Shown piece after piece: positions 22,797 through 35,601 of a stretch of 64,000 nt of DNA. Where the stretch lies: assembly GCA_019096195.1 (NCBI GenBank), contig JAGTXK010000114.1, positions 20,743 through 84,742 on the forward strand, read 5' to 3'. Every line of letters starts with the position of its first letter. The stretch's first letter is position 1. The stretch comes from Boletus sp. NGJ. Taxonomy: Eukaryota > Basidiomycota > Agaricomycetes > Boletales > Boletaceae. The notes under the pieces were generated by a model, which was not told the origin of the DNA, did not search any database, and saw only the letters and a program-made list of their open reading frames with translations. The translations under genes were made by a program, and so were the position numbers.

Positions 22797-25398
22797 TCAC
22801 AGTGTGTACCTGAAATCAGGCGCGCGATCACCCAGGTCTCTCAACTCCTGGATTGTAAATTGGAGCTTTCCCCCTTGCTCGATGCGCTGCCTCGATGCTT
22901 GGTCCCTCGCATCGTTGATGCGCTTGTACAAAACGATCAAGATGGGTACCACGACCAACCCAATTCCGACGAACATCAACTCCAGACCGTCTACCCAACG
23001 TCGAGAAGAAATCCATCCATGACCATGAAGGAGGGCAAGAGCAAGTAATATGACTTACGTCCAAGGATGAATCTTGGCGAATCCTGCTCTCGGTAAATAT
23101 TCGCCGCGATGGCTCCACTAAAGTTCCCGAATCCGATATTGAGCGCCATACCTACAGCGCGCTTATATTGACCAGCGAGGTTATTCCCGAGCCTACTCGA
23201 AATATTCGGTGAGTGCACTTCCAATATGGAGATCGACACACACCATGTGACAACACCAGGAAATGATGCATAACTTCCAATAACGATCAAGAAAGTCCCA
23301 AAGTACTTGATGCCATTCGAAGCTTCCGATATGTTGATGGAGTACCCAACGAGAAGCAAGAGGAGGCCAGCATAGATGAACACAGAGCGATTCTCAAATT
23401 TATCTGAGTAGTGCGCCCAGATGAGAAGGACGATTGCTAGATAAATGTCTAAATAAGCAAGGATAGATACATTCACCGATAAACCCACAGGCAATGACGT
23501 ATGGTGGGACAGTAAGGAGTTGACTGATAGCAGTGGTATACCCGAAGCTGTGATGCAACGTTAATCACCAGCGATCGACCAGAATCATGATCACGAACTT
23601 CTTGATAATCGTTCTATGCACATGTAAGAAACGTTCGTGAGTACCAGATGAACAAGGGTGAAATAACTGACGGAAGGAAAAAGGTGATGCCATATACTAC
23701 ATCAGAATGATGAGCCTCGCACTACCGACCATGGAGAATGTGGCCGTTACGTACGGGGAGCAATGATTGACATGTAGACAAGCATTTGCAGATAGACCTG
23801 CCAATCAGTGAAGGCGGCTATGACATGGCGGAGGGCAAAATGCTCTTCCTCTCCAACGGACGAGTTGTCATATTCTGCGATGTGTTAGCCAACGCACGTC
23901 TCAAAGAACCGGCACAACACACTTTTCCTCCATACAAGGTATGCACGTTCTTCCGGCGTCAGGAAAGTGGCAGTCGAGGGAAAATCGACGATCACTGACA
24001 AGGGCATCAAAACAGAATCTTGAAGGTTCGAAAGAGCTCTGAACCCACCGAAGAAAGCGATAAGCCCAACAACCACAGTCAACAGTCCTTCAATAATCTG
24101 TTACCGTGGTCATCAGAACAATAGTCACGACGTTTGGACGTAACTCACAAATATCCACGACCAACCCTCTAAATGACCCACTCCCCCCATGTAACCTATT
24201 CCAAACGCGAGGAGGCCGGAAAAGGCACCTTGAATTGCGTTTAGAATAGGGCGGCATGAAAAAAGCTCCATGTTGCTCACCTGCTACTGTTGCTGCCCCA
24301 AAGAATAGACCAACACGGTACTGGAGCATGTATCTTGGGTACCACAATGTAAGGCTATAGCGCCAACGTCAGTTCGCGAATGATACGTCAGCTAACAACG
24401 CACTAGTATACAACACCAGGGAATAACCCAGCTTCGGCGATGCCAAGACAGAGCCGTACACCAATTAATTGAGGGTAACTGTAGATCCCATTTGTCAATT
24501 CGAGACAAGGCAGCAATAAACGACGCGCATTACGTTTTCACGAGACCCATCAATGTCCTGGAACTGATATGAGTACCATGAGGGATTTATGGGACAACAG
24601 GGCTACCTACATGACAATGCCCCACAACACCTGAACGTTATCAGCTAATCAATACCAGGGGGTCGAACTTGTGTCCGACTCACCGTAATGCCTGGAAGCC
24701 ATCTTACGTCCCTGGTACATCAGTAATACGTCTGCACTACTATGGGCTAGCATACCTCGATGGACGAAACACCTTTAAGACCAGACTGAAGGGCGGCATA
24801 AGCTCGGCAAGTGATTCCAACACCACGACACTTACTTGGCTGGACATTCAAGTACGCAATACGACTATAGGGGAACGAGTCGAAACGCGAGCTTCAAGAC
24901 GAACACAGAGTACGCACCATGAAAAACATGGTCTGTAACTCGAATTAACAGAGGTATCCGAACACAGAGGATAAAGTGACGCACGAGGGCAATATTGTAT
25001 CTGTCGCCAATCAGGTAGAGCTGCGTCGTGAGACCGTCGAGTTTGGCGTTTCCTTGCTCAAAGTGAGTCTGGTAAGGTAGGCCAAGTACGCCGAACGACG
25101 AGAAAACATACCGATATTGCCTGTCCAAATGGTGATAATAAAAACAAGGCATCGCTCTCAGCTTGGGGATCTAGCTGAACCTGTCCGACCTACCTCGGTC
25201 CATGAAGGAAAGAAGATACATCAAACTTAGAATTGGCATCAACCGTAAATCAACCTTGCGCCAAAGTCGTTTCTCAGCCTCGGGACTGAGTGCGCGGGGT
25301 GCGTCATCGTCGGCAGAGTGAATTCGCTCGATCTGGGCCTCGAGTGTCCCTTTATCAACAGGACTCCCGTCGCGGTTGTTCTCCGGTGCGATGGACAT
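22797..25398 (-). CDS. Dal5-like (allantoate permease family) MFS transporter
   Basis: Plasma-membrane anion:proton symporter of the ACS/Dal5 group, probably for a small carboxylated nutrient; substrate not predictable. The start at 25398 gives MSIAPENNRDG, and the first exon holds the family's pre-TM1 segment KRLWRKVDLRLMPILSLMYL, then LSFMDR. Later exons carry DRGNIGNAKLDG..TQLYL (about 25150-24985), SYCVLECPAN-like (about 24860), WLPGIT (about 24695), VRLCLGIAEAGLFPGVVYY (24460-24405, a Dal5 hallmark), LTLWYPRYMLQYRVGLFFGA (about 24350), FLTPEERAYLVWR (about 23940), and RAVGMALNIGFGNFSGAIAAN (about 23160-23100). The C-terminal TM ends in ...RDLGDRAPDFRYTL at 22797. About 13 small exons, some only 9-15 nt. 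No disabling change was seen, but the smallest exons are hard to place. Confidence 0.8.
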
Positions 25399-26682
25399 GA
25401 CGGGTACGATGCCTCGAGGGCGGGTGTGAGATGGATGCGGGAACCCGGGAACCCAGGACCAGCTAATATAATAAGCTTTTGTACATCAATATACCCATGG
25501 CCGCCAAATCTCCGAGTCTTTATGGAGTATTCCTGGTGGGTAAACTGAAATGCTAGATGCGACAAAGTGGGAACCTACGGAATGAGAAGTGTTTCCTTGC
25601 CCAAGGAGATGGAAAAAGGAAATGTATTCTGTTGCGTACTTTTTGACTCTTGAAAGCACCACATAAGGACACATGACATGCTATGGGAGTCCCGGCACAA
25701 GCGGCGGTACCTGTCCTAGTGAGTAGCATCATTGTGCAGTGGGAAATTCTCGCCAAAGTCTCTGACCCGGCCTCAAACTTGCGAAGCCACTCCGTCTTGC
25801 GTTTGCATTTGACAACGAGAGGTCAAGTTCAACCCAACCCAACACCTGAACCTAGACAAGGAAGCAAATTATGAATGCCTGCGATCTTGACCACCAACGA
25901 AGTTGTACGAGTAATTCAAAAATTTTAGTTGATTCGCATGCCACGCGGTTGGACTCAATGCATCCGACCGAATTGTCACAGCGCCCGTTTTGCTTGATCC
26001 GGTAACTTGAACGCATGACGGTACCACGATCCACGACTTCAGATTGGTCTCTTTGAGTTGTATATAGGCCCGACATTGGCTAGACGGTACCTCTGATTGA
26101 TAACTGGTGCACATGCCAACTGCAGATAAGCGCGATTGGGTACTCGTTACTTTGCATCCAGGTGATATGGAAGTCCGTATATTATGTCGCCGAACGCTAC
26201 GGGGCTTGTTGTATAGCAAAGCGAGAAGATGTAGGTATGTAGCAGAGTGCGACTAAGATTAATGTGTGTAACAGGGAGTGAACGTATGGGTGAAGCCAGG
26301 CGAGGCAAAGAGATATAACTTAGAGGCGAATATTGCCTCCGCCGCTCTGAATCACGTATTGACACGGGCTGGCTGCCTCAAGCTAAATATCTGAATCCAC
26401 AGTAGACTGATCCCGGAATCCTCAAGGGCTCTTGGACTTGCATTTAGTTAGAAAAAAAGTGTCTGTGGATGCTAAACCGCTCCCCAATTGATTCGCATTG
26501 ACACTACCAGTATCCAAGAGGGCCTTCCAGATGCCCCGGGTCACCCAGACATTACACGACTCGTGGACCATCGTGATCTCTTTTATGCTATTCTCCATTT
26601 CCTTCCCCTCCATCTATCTTACCTGGCTTATTAAATAAAAAGAGCAGCCAAGGAGGTCGGGTGGAGGAAATGTGTGTACTTT
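25399..26682. other. Intergenic, no gene recognised
   Basis: Region between the divergent flanks of the MFS gene (5' side) and the 3' end of SEC61A. Short open frames (for example 26422-26613 minus and 25869-26219 minus) have no motif and no consistent splicing. It presumably holds the MFS promoter near 25400-25700. Confidence 0.4.
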
Positions 26683-28447
26683 TTACAATAGGTCAGCTAG
26701 CGCGGCCATCTCGGTTCCACCAGACTCCCGAATACCGATTTCCCAATCTGCACGACGGATGACATCAGCTGCAAACAGAACGATGAAAGAACGAGACACG
26801 CACAGCTGTAGATAATGGTGACTGCCATAAGGATACCTGTTCCACTACCAATCGCACCCATCAAGTCAGCAAAGACGGACAAGAGCCCGAGAATGGCCCC
26901 TCCAAAGGCAGCAGCAGTGGGGATCACGCGCTTCAGTTCCTTGTACATCGAACCTTCACGGTGGCCAGCCATGACCTGTAAGTCATACGCCGTCAGCACC
27001 GCACAAGAACAGCTTCAAATATAGGCGCTGACCATCTGTTGATCCTTGAGCTGTTTGGCAATGTCCCGAGGACCACTTCCTGAAACTTCAATCCAAGTCT
27101 TGGAAAAGAGAGCGCAAGCAGAGACTACAAAGGCGACATAGAGAGCAGTATGGATGGGATCAAGGAGGGCTTCTTTCATAGTATGAGGGGGGGACATGTA
27201 GTAAGCGATACCAGAGACAGCACGAAGCTGTGGCGAGTCTTCTGCGGGCTATGTGATCATGTGGTTGATAAACTCTCATGATTGTATAAAACACTGCGAC
27301 TGACCTCCCATACACCAACGAGCTTGACCAAAAAGTTGGACGGGAAGCGCGAAGCAAGCATCTGAGAGATGATGAAGACGTTGGAAGTAAGGGCAGACTG
27401 GAGCATGATGGGCATGTTGGATGTGTAGAAGAGTTTTACAGGATACGAGCCACGTTGCCCACGGAAGCGGTTGCTCTTGACAGGGATTTCAATGCGGAAG
27501 CCTTGCAAGTAAATAACAACGGCAAAAACGACAGCAGTGGCAATCAAGTTCATTATGTTCGGGAGACGGTCTCGCCAGAAGGCCTCGCGTAGCGCACGAC
27601 CCTTGTCGTTCCAGGTGAAGCAGAGGTGGAAGAGGGCAACAACTGCACCTTCAAACTCTGGACCACGACCGGTGTTGACAGTCGTCGGGGAGAATGCCTT
27701 CCAGATAATGGTTTCGCAAATGTTGGTAGCGATGAAAAGAGAGATACCGGAGCCAAGACCATAACCCTTCTGGAGGAGCTCATCAAGTAAAATGACGATG
27801 AGAGCTGCGACGATAAGCTGAATGATGAGCAACAAGCAAATACCAGCGCTTAAGTCCTTGGGTTGCCCGTAAAGACCGGTGAGGACATAGACAGTAGCCT
27901 GACCGAGAGCGATAATGAGAGCGAACACTAAAATTTTGGTCAGCAAAACGTTTTCAATGTTCGGGTAGCCCAAGGTAAAGACCCACATTTCTGTGCACCA
28001 CCGAAAAGAGCACGATCTTCCTTCAAGCTAAAGTCAACTTCGATCAAGTTTGCACCAGCCAAGAGCTGCATGATCATTCCACTAGTGATAATTGGGCTGA
28101 TACCGAGTTCCATGAGTGTACCGCGATTTGAAGCAAGGATGACACGCATCCAGTACAGAGGGTCGGCCGAGTCGGAGGACATGATTCCATAGAGCGGGAC
28201 TTGGGAACAGACCAAGAAAATAAGAAGCGTTACCGCGGTCCATAGTAGCTTTTGGTTGAATGGTACCTGGCGGAAAATGAGAAATACCATTGTTGAACGC
28301 TGTTGGTCACGTACCTTGCGGTCTGGGGAAGAGACTTCAGGCAGAAGTGGAAGGAAAGGTCGGACGAGATTCAAAAACCGGACTTTAGAGGAAGGTAGTT
28401 AGCAAATCTACACCACGTAGGAGAAAAGGTGACTTACACCCGCTCAT
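26683..28447 (-). CDS. SEC61: Sec61 alpha, protein-translocation channel subunit
   Basis: Pore-forming subunit of the ER translocon; imports secretory and membrane proteins. Exon 1 is only 10 nt (28447-28438, MSG plus one base, donor GTAAGTC). It joins exon 2 at 28382 to give the family N-terminus [20 protein letters not shown]. Further conserved blocks are [19 protein letters not shown] (plug region), [128 protein letters not shown], and [20 protein letters not shown]. The last exon (from about 26757) reads [21 protein letters not shown] with its stop at 26683. The length of about 475 aa equals the usual 470-480. All catalogue blocks are present and it should be functional. Confidence 0.95.
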
Positions 28448-28675
28448 TGTACGGATGAGCCCAGGAGTGTCTGGAGGTAGAAAGACAACGTTTAGGATTT
28501 GACACGCTCCGTTCCAAAGTCGTAACAGACGTGGCAATATCAAAACATGTACAAACACTTTTCGAGCACAGCCACCTCAACCGATTTGCAACGGTAATGT
28601 TGCTAAGTAATGAACAGTCATCAAGCTTTCAAGCCTCAAGTGCAGCCCTATCGTACTACCGCATCTCGGCGTGGC

Positions 28676-30959
28676 TCAAAGCGTACATTGTTTGAAATGT
28701 GCGTTCACAGCAGACCTCACAAGGAGCGGGATAGACGCTCTCGTGATCTGCTTCCCGCACCTGTAACAGAAATGCGTGTTGCATCCTGGTGTCGCGCACT
28801 GAGTGGCGGCGTTACAAAGAGAATGTACATCAACAATGGTCTGAGACGGCCTTGTAACACCAATGTTCGACTCACCGTCATATGATTGCATCCCCCATTC
28901 TTTTGAACCGGAGTTCTGCATTCTGTGACCGAGGATCACCGACTCATTTCCGACGCCGAGATGAGCATTGAAAGAAACGCGCTTACTTGGACAGTACTTC
29001 CATCCCATCTGTTTCACGAGGTAGTCCAGCTCCTCCGCTCCGTCGCAAGAGTGTTTCAGTTTACCTCCCGAAAGACTTTGCTGACAGTTTTTGCACCAGG
29101 TATGCCTGCATCCTGGGAACGGACAACGGAGCTCTTCCGATTGTTCATAATCTTCCTTGTCGACGAACGCCGAGCGATTGCACCTTGGGTCACATGAGTT
29201 CCAGGTTCGGACAATAGTTAGGTCTACCCGTCGATCACCTGCGACAATGTACCCGCACACACAAATGTGCCAATTCGAGCTCAGACCAGATCGCATACTG
29301 TGACTCGGATACCCCGAGTCGTTGAACCAAAGTTCCAGACACGACTGTTCGTGATCCTCATCAGCAACCGCCTACGATTCGATCGGCTGCTGCTACTCAC
29401 CAGAAGGACTGGCGTTTCCCTGTTCGGCCATGCATAGCGGGCAGAACACAGGGAACTTACGTTCCTCGATCTTTGAACAAACATGTCCTACAAGACAACC
29501 CCTACAGAATCCGTGAGCACAAGGAAGAAGGTGAATCCCTTTCTCCTCAGGTATGTCTTCAAAACAGATCACGCATTCAAAACATGCTTCTTCGTCAGAC
29601 CCTTCATACGAAAGCGAGGTGGGGATGGTGCTCGTGCTCGTAGGCGCAGACGATTCATCATCTGAAAAGAATATCCGGCAGTATCGTTTGGTCTGCTCGT
29701 ATGGTATAAACGTCGTCTTCGGGCGTGGTTTTTCCATGCGCACACTTGACCCTTCTCCCAACGACCCGACACCGACACCGCCAGCGTACCCGCGGCTTGT
29801 CGTTGGCTCAGCCCCATCGACGTCAAACGGAGTCCTTTTCCGTAGCTCTCTCTGGCTTGATCCGGAGGGTTGATCGCTTTGGCGTCGGTTTCGGTCTCTT
29901 TTTCCATCTCTTTCTCTCTCCCGATCCCGTCCTCGATCGTCTATTTCCCCCATGACCCTCAACAACGCAACGCTTTCGTTGATCGCCAACGACTCTGCAT
30001 CTGACAACATCACAACCCCTTCAGCAGGTGTAAACATACATATCGTACAGCTCGTAAACAGCTGGGCCTGCCACCGCCTATCGCGTGTCACCAAGTGGTT
30101 ATCGACCGGCAAGATCCCCGACATGCGGGCGGCTGTTTGTTCCAAGGACGTGCTGATCACAAGGGCAAGCGTCGCACCGTGCTCCGAAGCGAGGGCGAGA
30201 TCGAGTACAAGAAAGACGTCTTTGAAATTTTCGCGGAACTTTAGACATACAGTCGTCCCTGAATTGCGGCTCACGACGATGGCTGAGACGGGGGAGGCAT
30301 GTAGTTGCATTTGCCTACCAAAAGAAGAAGGAAAGGAAAGGAAACATATGTGAGTAGTCCACTTTATTGAAAATGACAAAATCAGAGACAACGACTGACC
30401 GCAATGATTGTTTGAGGAGGATCATACTCGGAGGGCCGTGCTTGGTCGCAACGTGCACGAGCGGACCCTCGAATAAAGGAATGCGATACATTTCCTCCAA
30501 CTGAATTGCCTGCTCGCTGGTCAACTGTTCGCACGGAGACAACATCTCCTAAACATGCGCGACAAGTCAAGCGTCAGCACCGACCGTCTCTCGACGATCC
30601 AAATCCACGTCAACAACCCCTGACCCACATACCTCGAGGACGTGCCGTTCCATGATGACACTCAACCATCGCACCATGCTCGGGCTCGAGGCCCCTCGCG
30701 TGCGCTGCATGTGCTTAAACGCGACGCGCACGAAATTCAGCGCGGCAAAGTGACATGCCGAGAGGGTTCGACATGGGTAGCGTCGGATGTCTACGAGGGG
30801 GAGAATGCGTTCTTTTCCTGAAAGAACGTCTTTGACGACTCCGCCGTGATCTGTACCGAACCATGCGGACAGGCGTTCGCCAAGCATGAGGTGAAGACGT
30901 TTGGAGGTTTGAAGGCTGAGGGAGGAGATGAACCCCCCACCCGGGTGTGTGTGCCTCAT
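28676..30959 (-). CDS. RING-IBR-RING (RBR) E3 ubiquitin ligase, paralogue 1
   Basis: RBR-type ubiquitin ligase: RING1 binds the E2, and the Cys of RING2 forms the ubiquitin thioester. N-terminal exons (30959-30410) encode an unnamed domain shared with the neighbour at 31287-33350 (FAALNFVRVAFKH.. and MYRIPLFEGPLVHVATKHG). A second exon (about 30340-29930) continues it (VSRNSGTTVCLKF, SGILPVDNHLVTRDRRWQAQ). Then comes an Arg/Asp/Glu-rich linker and RING1: CVICFEDIPEEKG..CAHGFCRGC..CPLCM (29570-29420). The IBR follows (RCPFPGCRHTWCKNCQQSL, HSCDG). After splicing, RING2 reads KYCPKCRTPVQKNGGCNHMT, then C-x4-CNTHFCYRCG (29010-28740), with a stop at 28676. RING2 CNHM-T-C holds the expected catalytic Cys. 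The start is uncertain: the ATG at 30959 is the first in frame, but a later Met near 30885 is possible. Confidence 0.75.
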
Positions 30960-31286
30960 ATAGCGCTGTCACTGTCACTCGATGAGCACAGACACTCCTC
31001 GCGGCCTCGTGGAGGAGGGAGAAACGTTGCGTTAATGACGCCCGCCCACAGCAACGGCGCTTCGATAGCGTACTTGTGCCCGTTCAGTGTGGCTTCAGTT
31101 AGCGAGTTGACTTCCTCGGACGGAGGCTAGCAAACCGTAAGCAGATGAATGCAGATTTACAGGTCTGGTTACAATGGCTGATACATGCACGTCTGTCAAG
31201 CGTAGCAGCAACCCCTCCCCCCCCCCACATGAGACCCCCACGAGAAGTGCTTCCACAATGGCAAAAGCTACTTTTAAACAAGCGTC

Positions 31287-33350
31287 CTAATGGATAGCAC
31301 AAGTGCGAAAGTGCTCAGTTTTGCCTTGCTGTATTTCCTGAGGAATGGCGGTTCGGTTGATCGTCTCACCACAGCCATAACAAAAATGCGTATTACAGCC
31401 GGGCGCAACACACTGAACGTCACAGCAAGTTTCGTAAATGCCCGTGTTATGGCAAGTCACAAGCGAACAGGCGACGTACCGAGAGGTGGTTGCAACCAGA
31501 AACTTTCTGGATGGGCGTCTTGCAGTCTATATAGGGAAGGAAGGTCGTGAAGCAACGTCGATACGCGAGGGGTGAAGTTCAACTCACTGGGGCAGTACCG
31601 CCATCCTTGCTGTTTCACGAGATGATCCAACTCCGTTGTTCCATCGCACGAGTGATTAGGTCCATTTGGGTCGATTGTCTGTTGGCATTTTTTGCACCAC
31701 ACATGGTCGCACGACGAAAAAGGGCAGTGAATTTCAGATTCGGCTTCAAGATCCTGTCTGTCGACGAAACCGGAATGCTGACACCTCGAGTACAAGGTCA
31801 CCACGAGGGGGCGTGGGGAAACATGTGAAACGTACTTGCGACAACTGATTAGGATTGAGTATTGAGCGATTTCCATCTCTACCCAGGTATCCCACTGTTT
31901 CTCGGAGACGCCGAGCAACTGCACCAATGTACCCGGTATGGCTGAAAGTGATGGATACCGGTCAGACGTAAAGGCGGACAGTCACGAAACTCACTTCCGG
32001 GATTTTGGTTTCTGTGATCTGCCATACAGACTGGGCAGAGTACAGGGAAACGATGTTCCTCGATCTTGATGCAAACATGCCCACGTGCGCAATCTCTGCA
32101 AATTTCGTGTCCACATGCGTCGATATGAACGACATCATCCTCTGGGAAATCATCCAGACAGACACCACAGTGGTACTGGCGCTGTGCAGTCTGCATGAGC
32201 TCGCGTTTTTGCTTTAGAAGGAGCTCGTTTTCGGAGTCGAACGTCGCCTGCAGCTGAAGCGCAAACACCATACTGGGGTCCATCTCTTCATCTCTACGGA
32301 AAAAGTCTTTGCGTTCTCCAGTGGAGCGGGAATATTGGGTAGGCTGAGGACCTCGGCTGTTGTGAACTGTTTTCACCATCGAGGGACTTGGAGGTCTGAA
32401 CACGTTTCGTTTTGGCCTTTTCCTTCTCTAGTTTGGCTTCAAGATCAACGACGCTTCTCTCCAATCGCTGCTTCTCGCTTTTCAGATCGCCGTTGCCGTG
32501 GGTGAGTTCCACTAGTTCCGCCCTTAACGTAAGGAGTGTTAAACTGGATACGATAAGAGATTCCTCTCCTACGTCAGGTTCGTGGGAAGTGGGCCTTGGA
32601 ACAAACAGGTGTCCAGTGCATTTCTCAAGCAACTTTGCCTGCCGGTCCATATTGGCTTGGGGAAGCGGAATCTTGTCCAAGGGGAATACTTCACAAATTT
32701 GTTGTACGATCTGCGGAAGAGATGTACTGAAGGTCAAAGTTGGGACTTGCTCGCGCTCTGAGGTTACTCGTGGATTAAATAGGACGAAAAGGGTTTGTGC
32801 AGATGTTCGCAGCCGTAAGCATGTGACGACATCTGGATAGCGAGTGATGAGGATAGCAGCCGATGAACCAAGGGCACGTTGATTTCTGGTATCGCCCCCA
32901 TCAGCGCAGGGAACAATGGGAAAATTATGCAGACCACAAACTCCAACAATCTTGCGATGTGATTAGGGCTTGGTGAATCGTAATCCGTGGACACAAGTCT
33001 GAGTGGCACTTCAAATAGAGGGATGCGATATATATCTTCGACTTCCAGGTGAACACCACGAGGCGATTCGCGACAGATTGCAAGGGCATCCTGGACGCCA
33101 CAAGAGAATTAGTGGATTGACCCTCGAAAAAGGCTCTACGTACCTCGACCATCTTCTTCGAGCATAGCAACGCGATGATTTTGGATAAGATAGGAGTATT
33201 CGCCTCTGCCGCAAAAGCGAGCCTCGCAAAGTTTAGCGCGGACAGAACACCGGCAGTAAAGTCCTTGTCGGGGCCAACGGCCACGTTTTCGAAGGATAGG
33301 ACACAAGCCTTACCTCCCAAGATGTCCGATATGAGTTTGTGTAGCTCCAT
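31287..33350 (-). CDS. RING-IBR-RING (RBR) E3 ubiquitin ligase, paralogue 2
   Basis: Tandem paralogue of the gene at 28676-30959. The start at 33350 gives MELHKLISDILGGKACVLSF. The N-terminal domain shares VLSALNFARLAFAAEA and IYRIPLFEVPLRLVS with paralogue 1. It continues as SSAAILITRYPDVVTCLRL (about 32870-32780) and VPRPTSHEPDVGEESLI. A coiled coil rich in E, K and L follows (LTLRAELVELTHGNGDLKSE onward, about 32540-32410). RING1 is CGVCLDDFPEDDVV..CGHEICRDC..CPVCMADH (32185-32020). The IBR is HCPFSSCDHVWCKKCQQTI (about 31750-31690). After an intron (about 31590-31535), RING2 reads CKTPIQKVSGCNHLS, then CVAPGCNTHFCYGCG (to about 31340) and a short tail HFRTCAIH with a stop at 31287. Paralogue 1 has an acidic/basic low-complexity linker in place of this coiled coil. 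Confidence 0.78.
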
Positions 33351-34105
33351 CCGTCAACGATGTGGTTGAGCACAACTGAGAGGTTGAGGGTGAAGCTTAA
33401 GCTTGGAGACCTGATGGTTTTGGGAAGGCGACGACGGCGGTTTGCGATGATCAGCGATCATTACCATCGTAGACTCTCGTGTCAAAATGAAAGCCTAATT
33501 CCTGAGTCAATTTTCCATACATGAACATTGTTGTAGTCGTGGTCAGAGTCGACGTTCTCACTGGCATTGGCTCGGTTGTCAATATATCTTTTGTGACAGA
33601 GCCCTCACGAACTGTGATAACATTCTCACGCTGTCAACTTCCGTCTATCTAAACGGTATAGCTACTCGAGGTACGTTAGGACTCAGTTTCACGATCCCAC
33701 TTGCCACGAGTCATTTGAGTATGAACTCCGCGCCGCGTGACTCTACAACTTCCCTAGAAAGTTTAGAGAGCTATCGAACTAGTAGCTCTTAGCGTTACAT
33801 TTATTCCCTTCCCACTCGTGATGCGGCAGGGTCGCCGTGAGTGTCCAGTGCTGCATCACGGTTCACATGATCCAGCCGAAATCCATAGCCTGGCTTTTCA
33901 AGTTTCACGACTGTCGTTATCCGGCTGGTCACCAGAGTACTCACCGGTATCGATTTCTCCGTGCCGCATGGTTTGTCTTTTGAGTCGCCAATACCTGACT
34001 CGTCCCACCCAGTCGATTTAGAACTCGAGCACAAGCATCTCGTTTCCGCTCCTTCTGTGACCACGTGTAAGCGTGCAGCCATCCATCGCTCGGTAACTCT
34101 CCAAG
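33351..34105. promoter_or_regulatory. Divergent intergenic region between RBR ligase 2 and the esterase
   Basis: 755-bp region between the two divergently transcribed starts (33350 minus, 34106 plus). It should hold both promoters. I see no clear TATA or CCAAT box worth claiming and no coding region. Confidence 0.35.
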
Positions 34106-35601
34106 ATGATCGTCGCTCTGGGGTTCCTCTACCCCCTCCTCGCGCTGTATGGCTTTCAGAAGCTCGTCATCGAGCTTACGCGCATTCTCCTCAGGCTGAG
34201 CGCTGGTGAGCTTCGCTTCCCATCATTTCTAATGAATCCTCGTGGGCTTTTTCATCTCGCCGCCGCCGCGTTCCTCATTTCCGATTACACTCGGCTGGGA
34301 CAATCATGTATACCAAAGCCTGTTCGACTTTGTCTCCCGTTCTTGTTGCGTTCGTTCGCTGAAGCGGTGGTGTATACCCCATCAAGGATCCAACGAGACA
34401 GACGTCCACCTCGCTGTTCACCCTCAGTGTGGACCCCTCTGGGGCACCGTCTCCGACGTGAACGCGGGGCTCAACCTTGCGAATATCAAGACGATCGTAT
34501 CCTTTGGAGTGCGTACGCACTTGGTTTATCTTCGTGCTTGTAAGAGCGCTGACCACCGTTTTGCATTGTGTAGGACTCGTATACAGATGGCGGAAGACAC
34601 GACGGCGGGCCTCTCGCGCCACCCGTCGTGATCCCTCCGAATCCGTTCGCGGGCGATCGCTCGACTAACGGAAAGGTTTGGGTCGAGCATATCGCGGACA
34701 ACATCGACGCCACGTTTATGGATTATGCCGTATGTTCTCTCACTGATAACAGATAATGTAATTGTCTTATTGAATCCCTTGCAAGTGGTCCAGTGCGGTG
34801 ACCAATATCAGCCTGTGGCCGTCCAACCCCTACCCAAGGGACTTTGTCATGCAAGGTGAGACGGAACGGTACCTAGTTCTACACTCGACTGACGCTTGTC
34901 ACAGCGACGACATTCCTCAAACAATCAAATCAGCTCAACCCAGAGACCACGCTTTATACGGTCTTTTTTGGTATTAAGTCAGCCCCGCTTCCTTTTCGAG
35001 GTCCACCCGTTGTGACTGACGACGCCCTACAGTGACTGGGGTGATTCCTTTGGTAAGCGTGCTGAAGATCATATCGGAACGTTCATTCATCTATATCTAG
35101 TCGATGGCAACCACCTCCCGCAAGCAGCCCAAGACCTCCTCCACCAAATGACCCTCCTCTCTCAACCCCCTACCAATGCCCGCAACTTCCTCGTCACCGA
35201 CGCTTATGGTCGAGGCACCCATGATACCTGGGGTGAAGCCTGGCTCCAATCCGTCTTTGACGGGCTGATCGCACTCCACACACAGGACCCTCCAATCAAT
35301 GTTGCATTTGCCAATTTTGCGACGATTTGGGATGGAGTGTTGGGTTTGGATCCCGGCTACCAGGCATTTGGGTATGTGAGTACGGCCGCGTGTAACCCGG
35401 GGCCGACAACGCACGGAGGTTGTTCGGATCCAGATCATCACTTTGAATGGTTCTGGGGGTACGTTCATGTTTCATTAATTCGTTCGCATTCCGTGGAACT
35501 GATACATGACCTCAAACAACGACAGACATCCGTCGGCGGTGACGCACAAGATCATGGCAGACTACGTCTTTGAAGTGTTGAACGACTGTAGAGTGTTGTG
35601 A
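34106..35601 (+). CDS. GDSL/SGNH-type carbohydrate esterase (CE16-like)
   Basis: Secreted acetylesterase-type hydrolase, probably acting on acetylated plant-wall oligosaccharides. The N-terminus MIVALGFLYPLLALYGFQ is a likely signal peptide; the exon structure up to about 34400 is uncertain. Then AVHPQCGPLWGTVSDVNAG and LNLANIKTIVSFG precede an intron (34511-34571), which splices to DSYTDGG, completing block I with the nucleophile Ser (G-D-S). Next are STNGKVWVEHIADNIDATF (about 34665-34725), WSSAVTNISLWPSNPYP, and TTFLKQSNQLNPETTLYTVF. Then come the GIxDW region with very short exons, NARNFLVTDAYGRGTH (35175-35220), VNVAFANFATIWDGVLGL (family block), and CSDPDHHFEWFWG. After an intron, HPSAVTHKIMADYVFEVL holds the D-x2-H catalytic pair, with a stop at 35599-35601. 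Length and blocks fit CE16. Confidence 0.82.
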
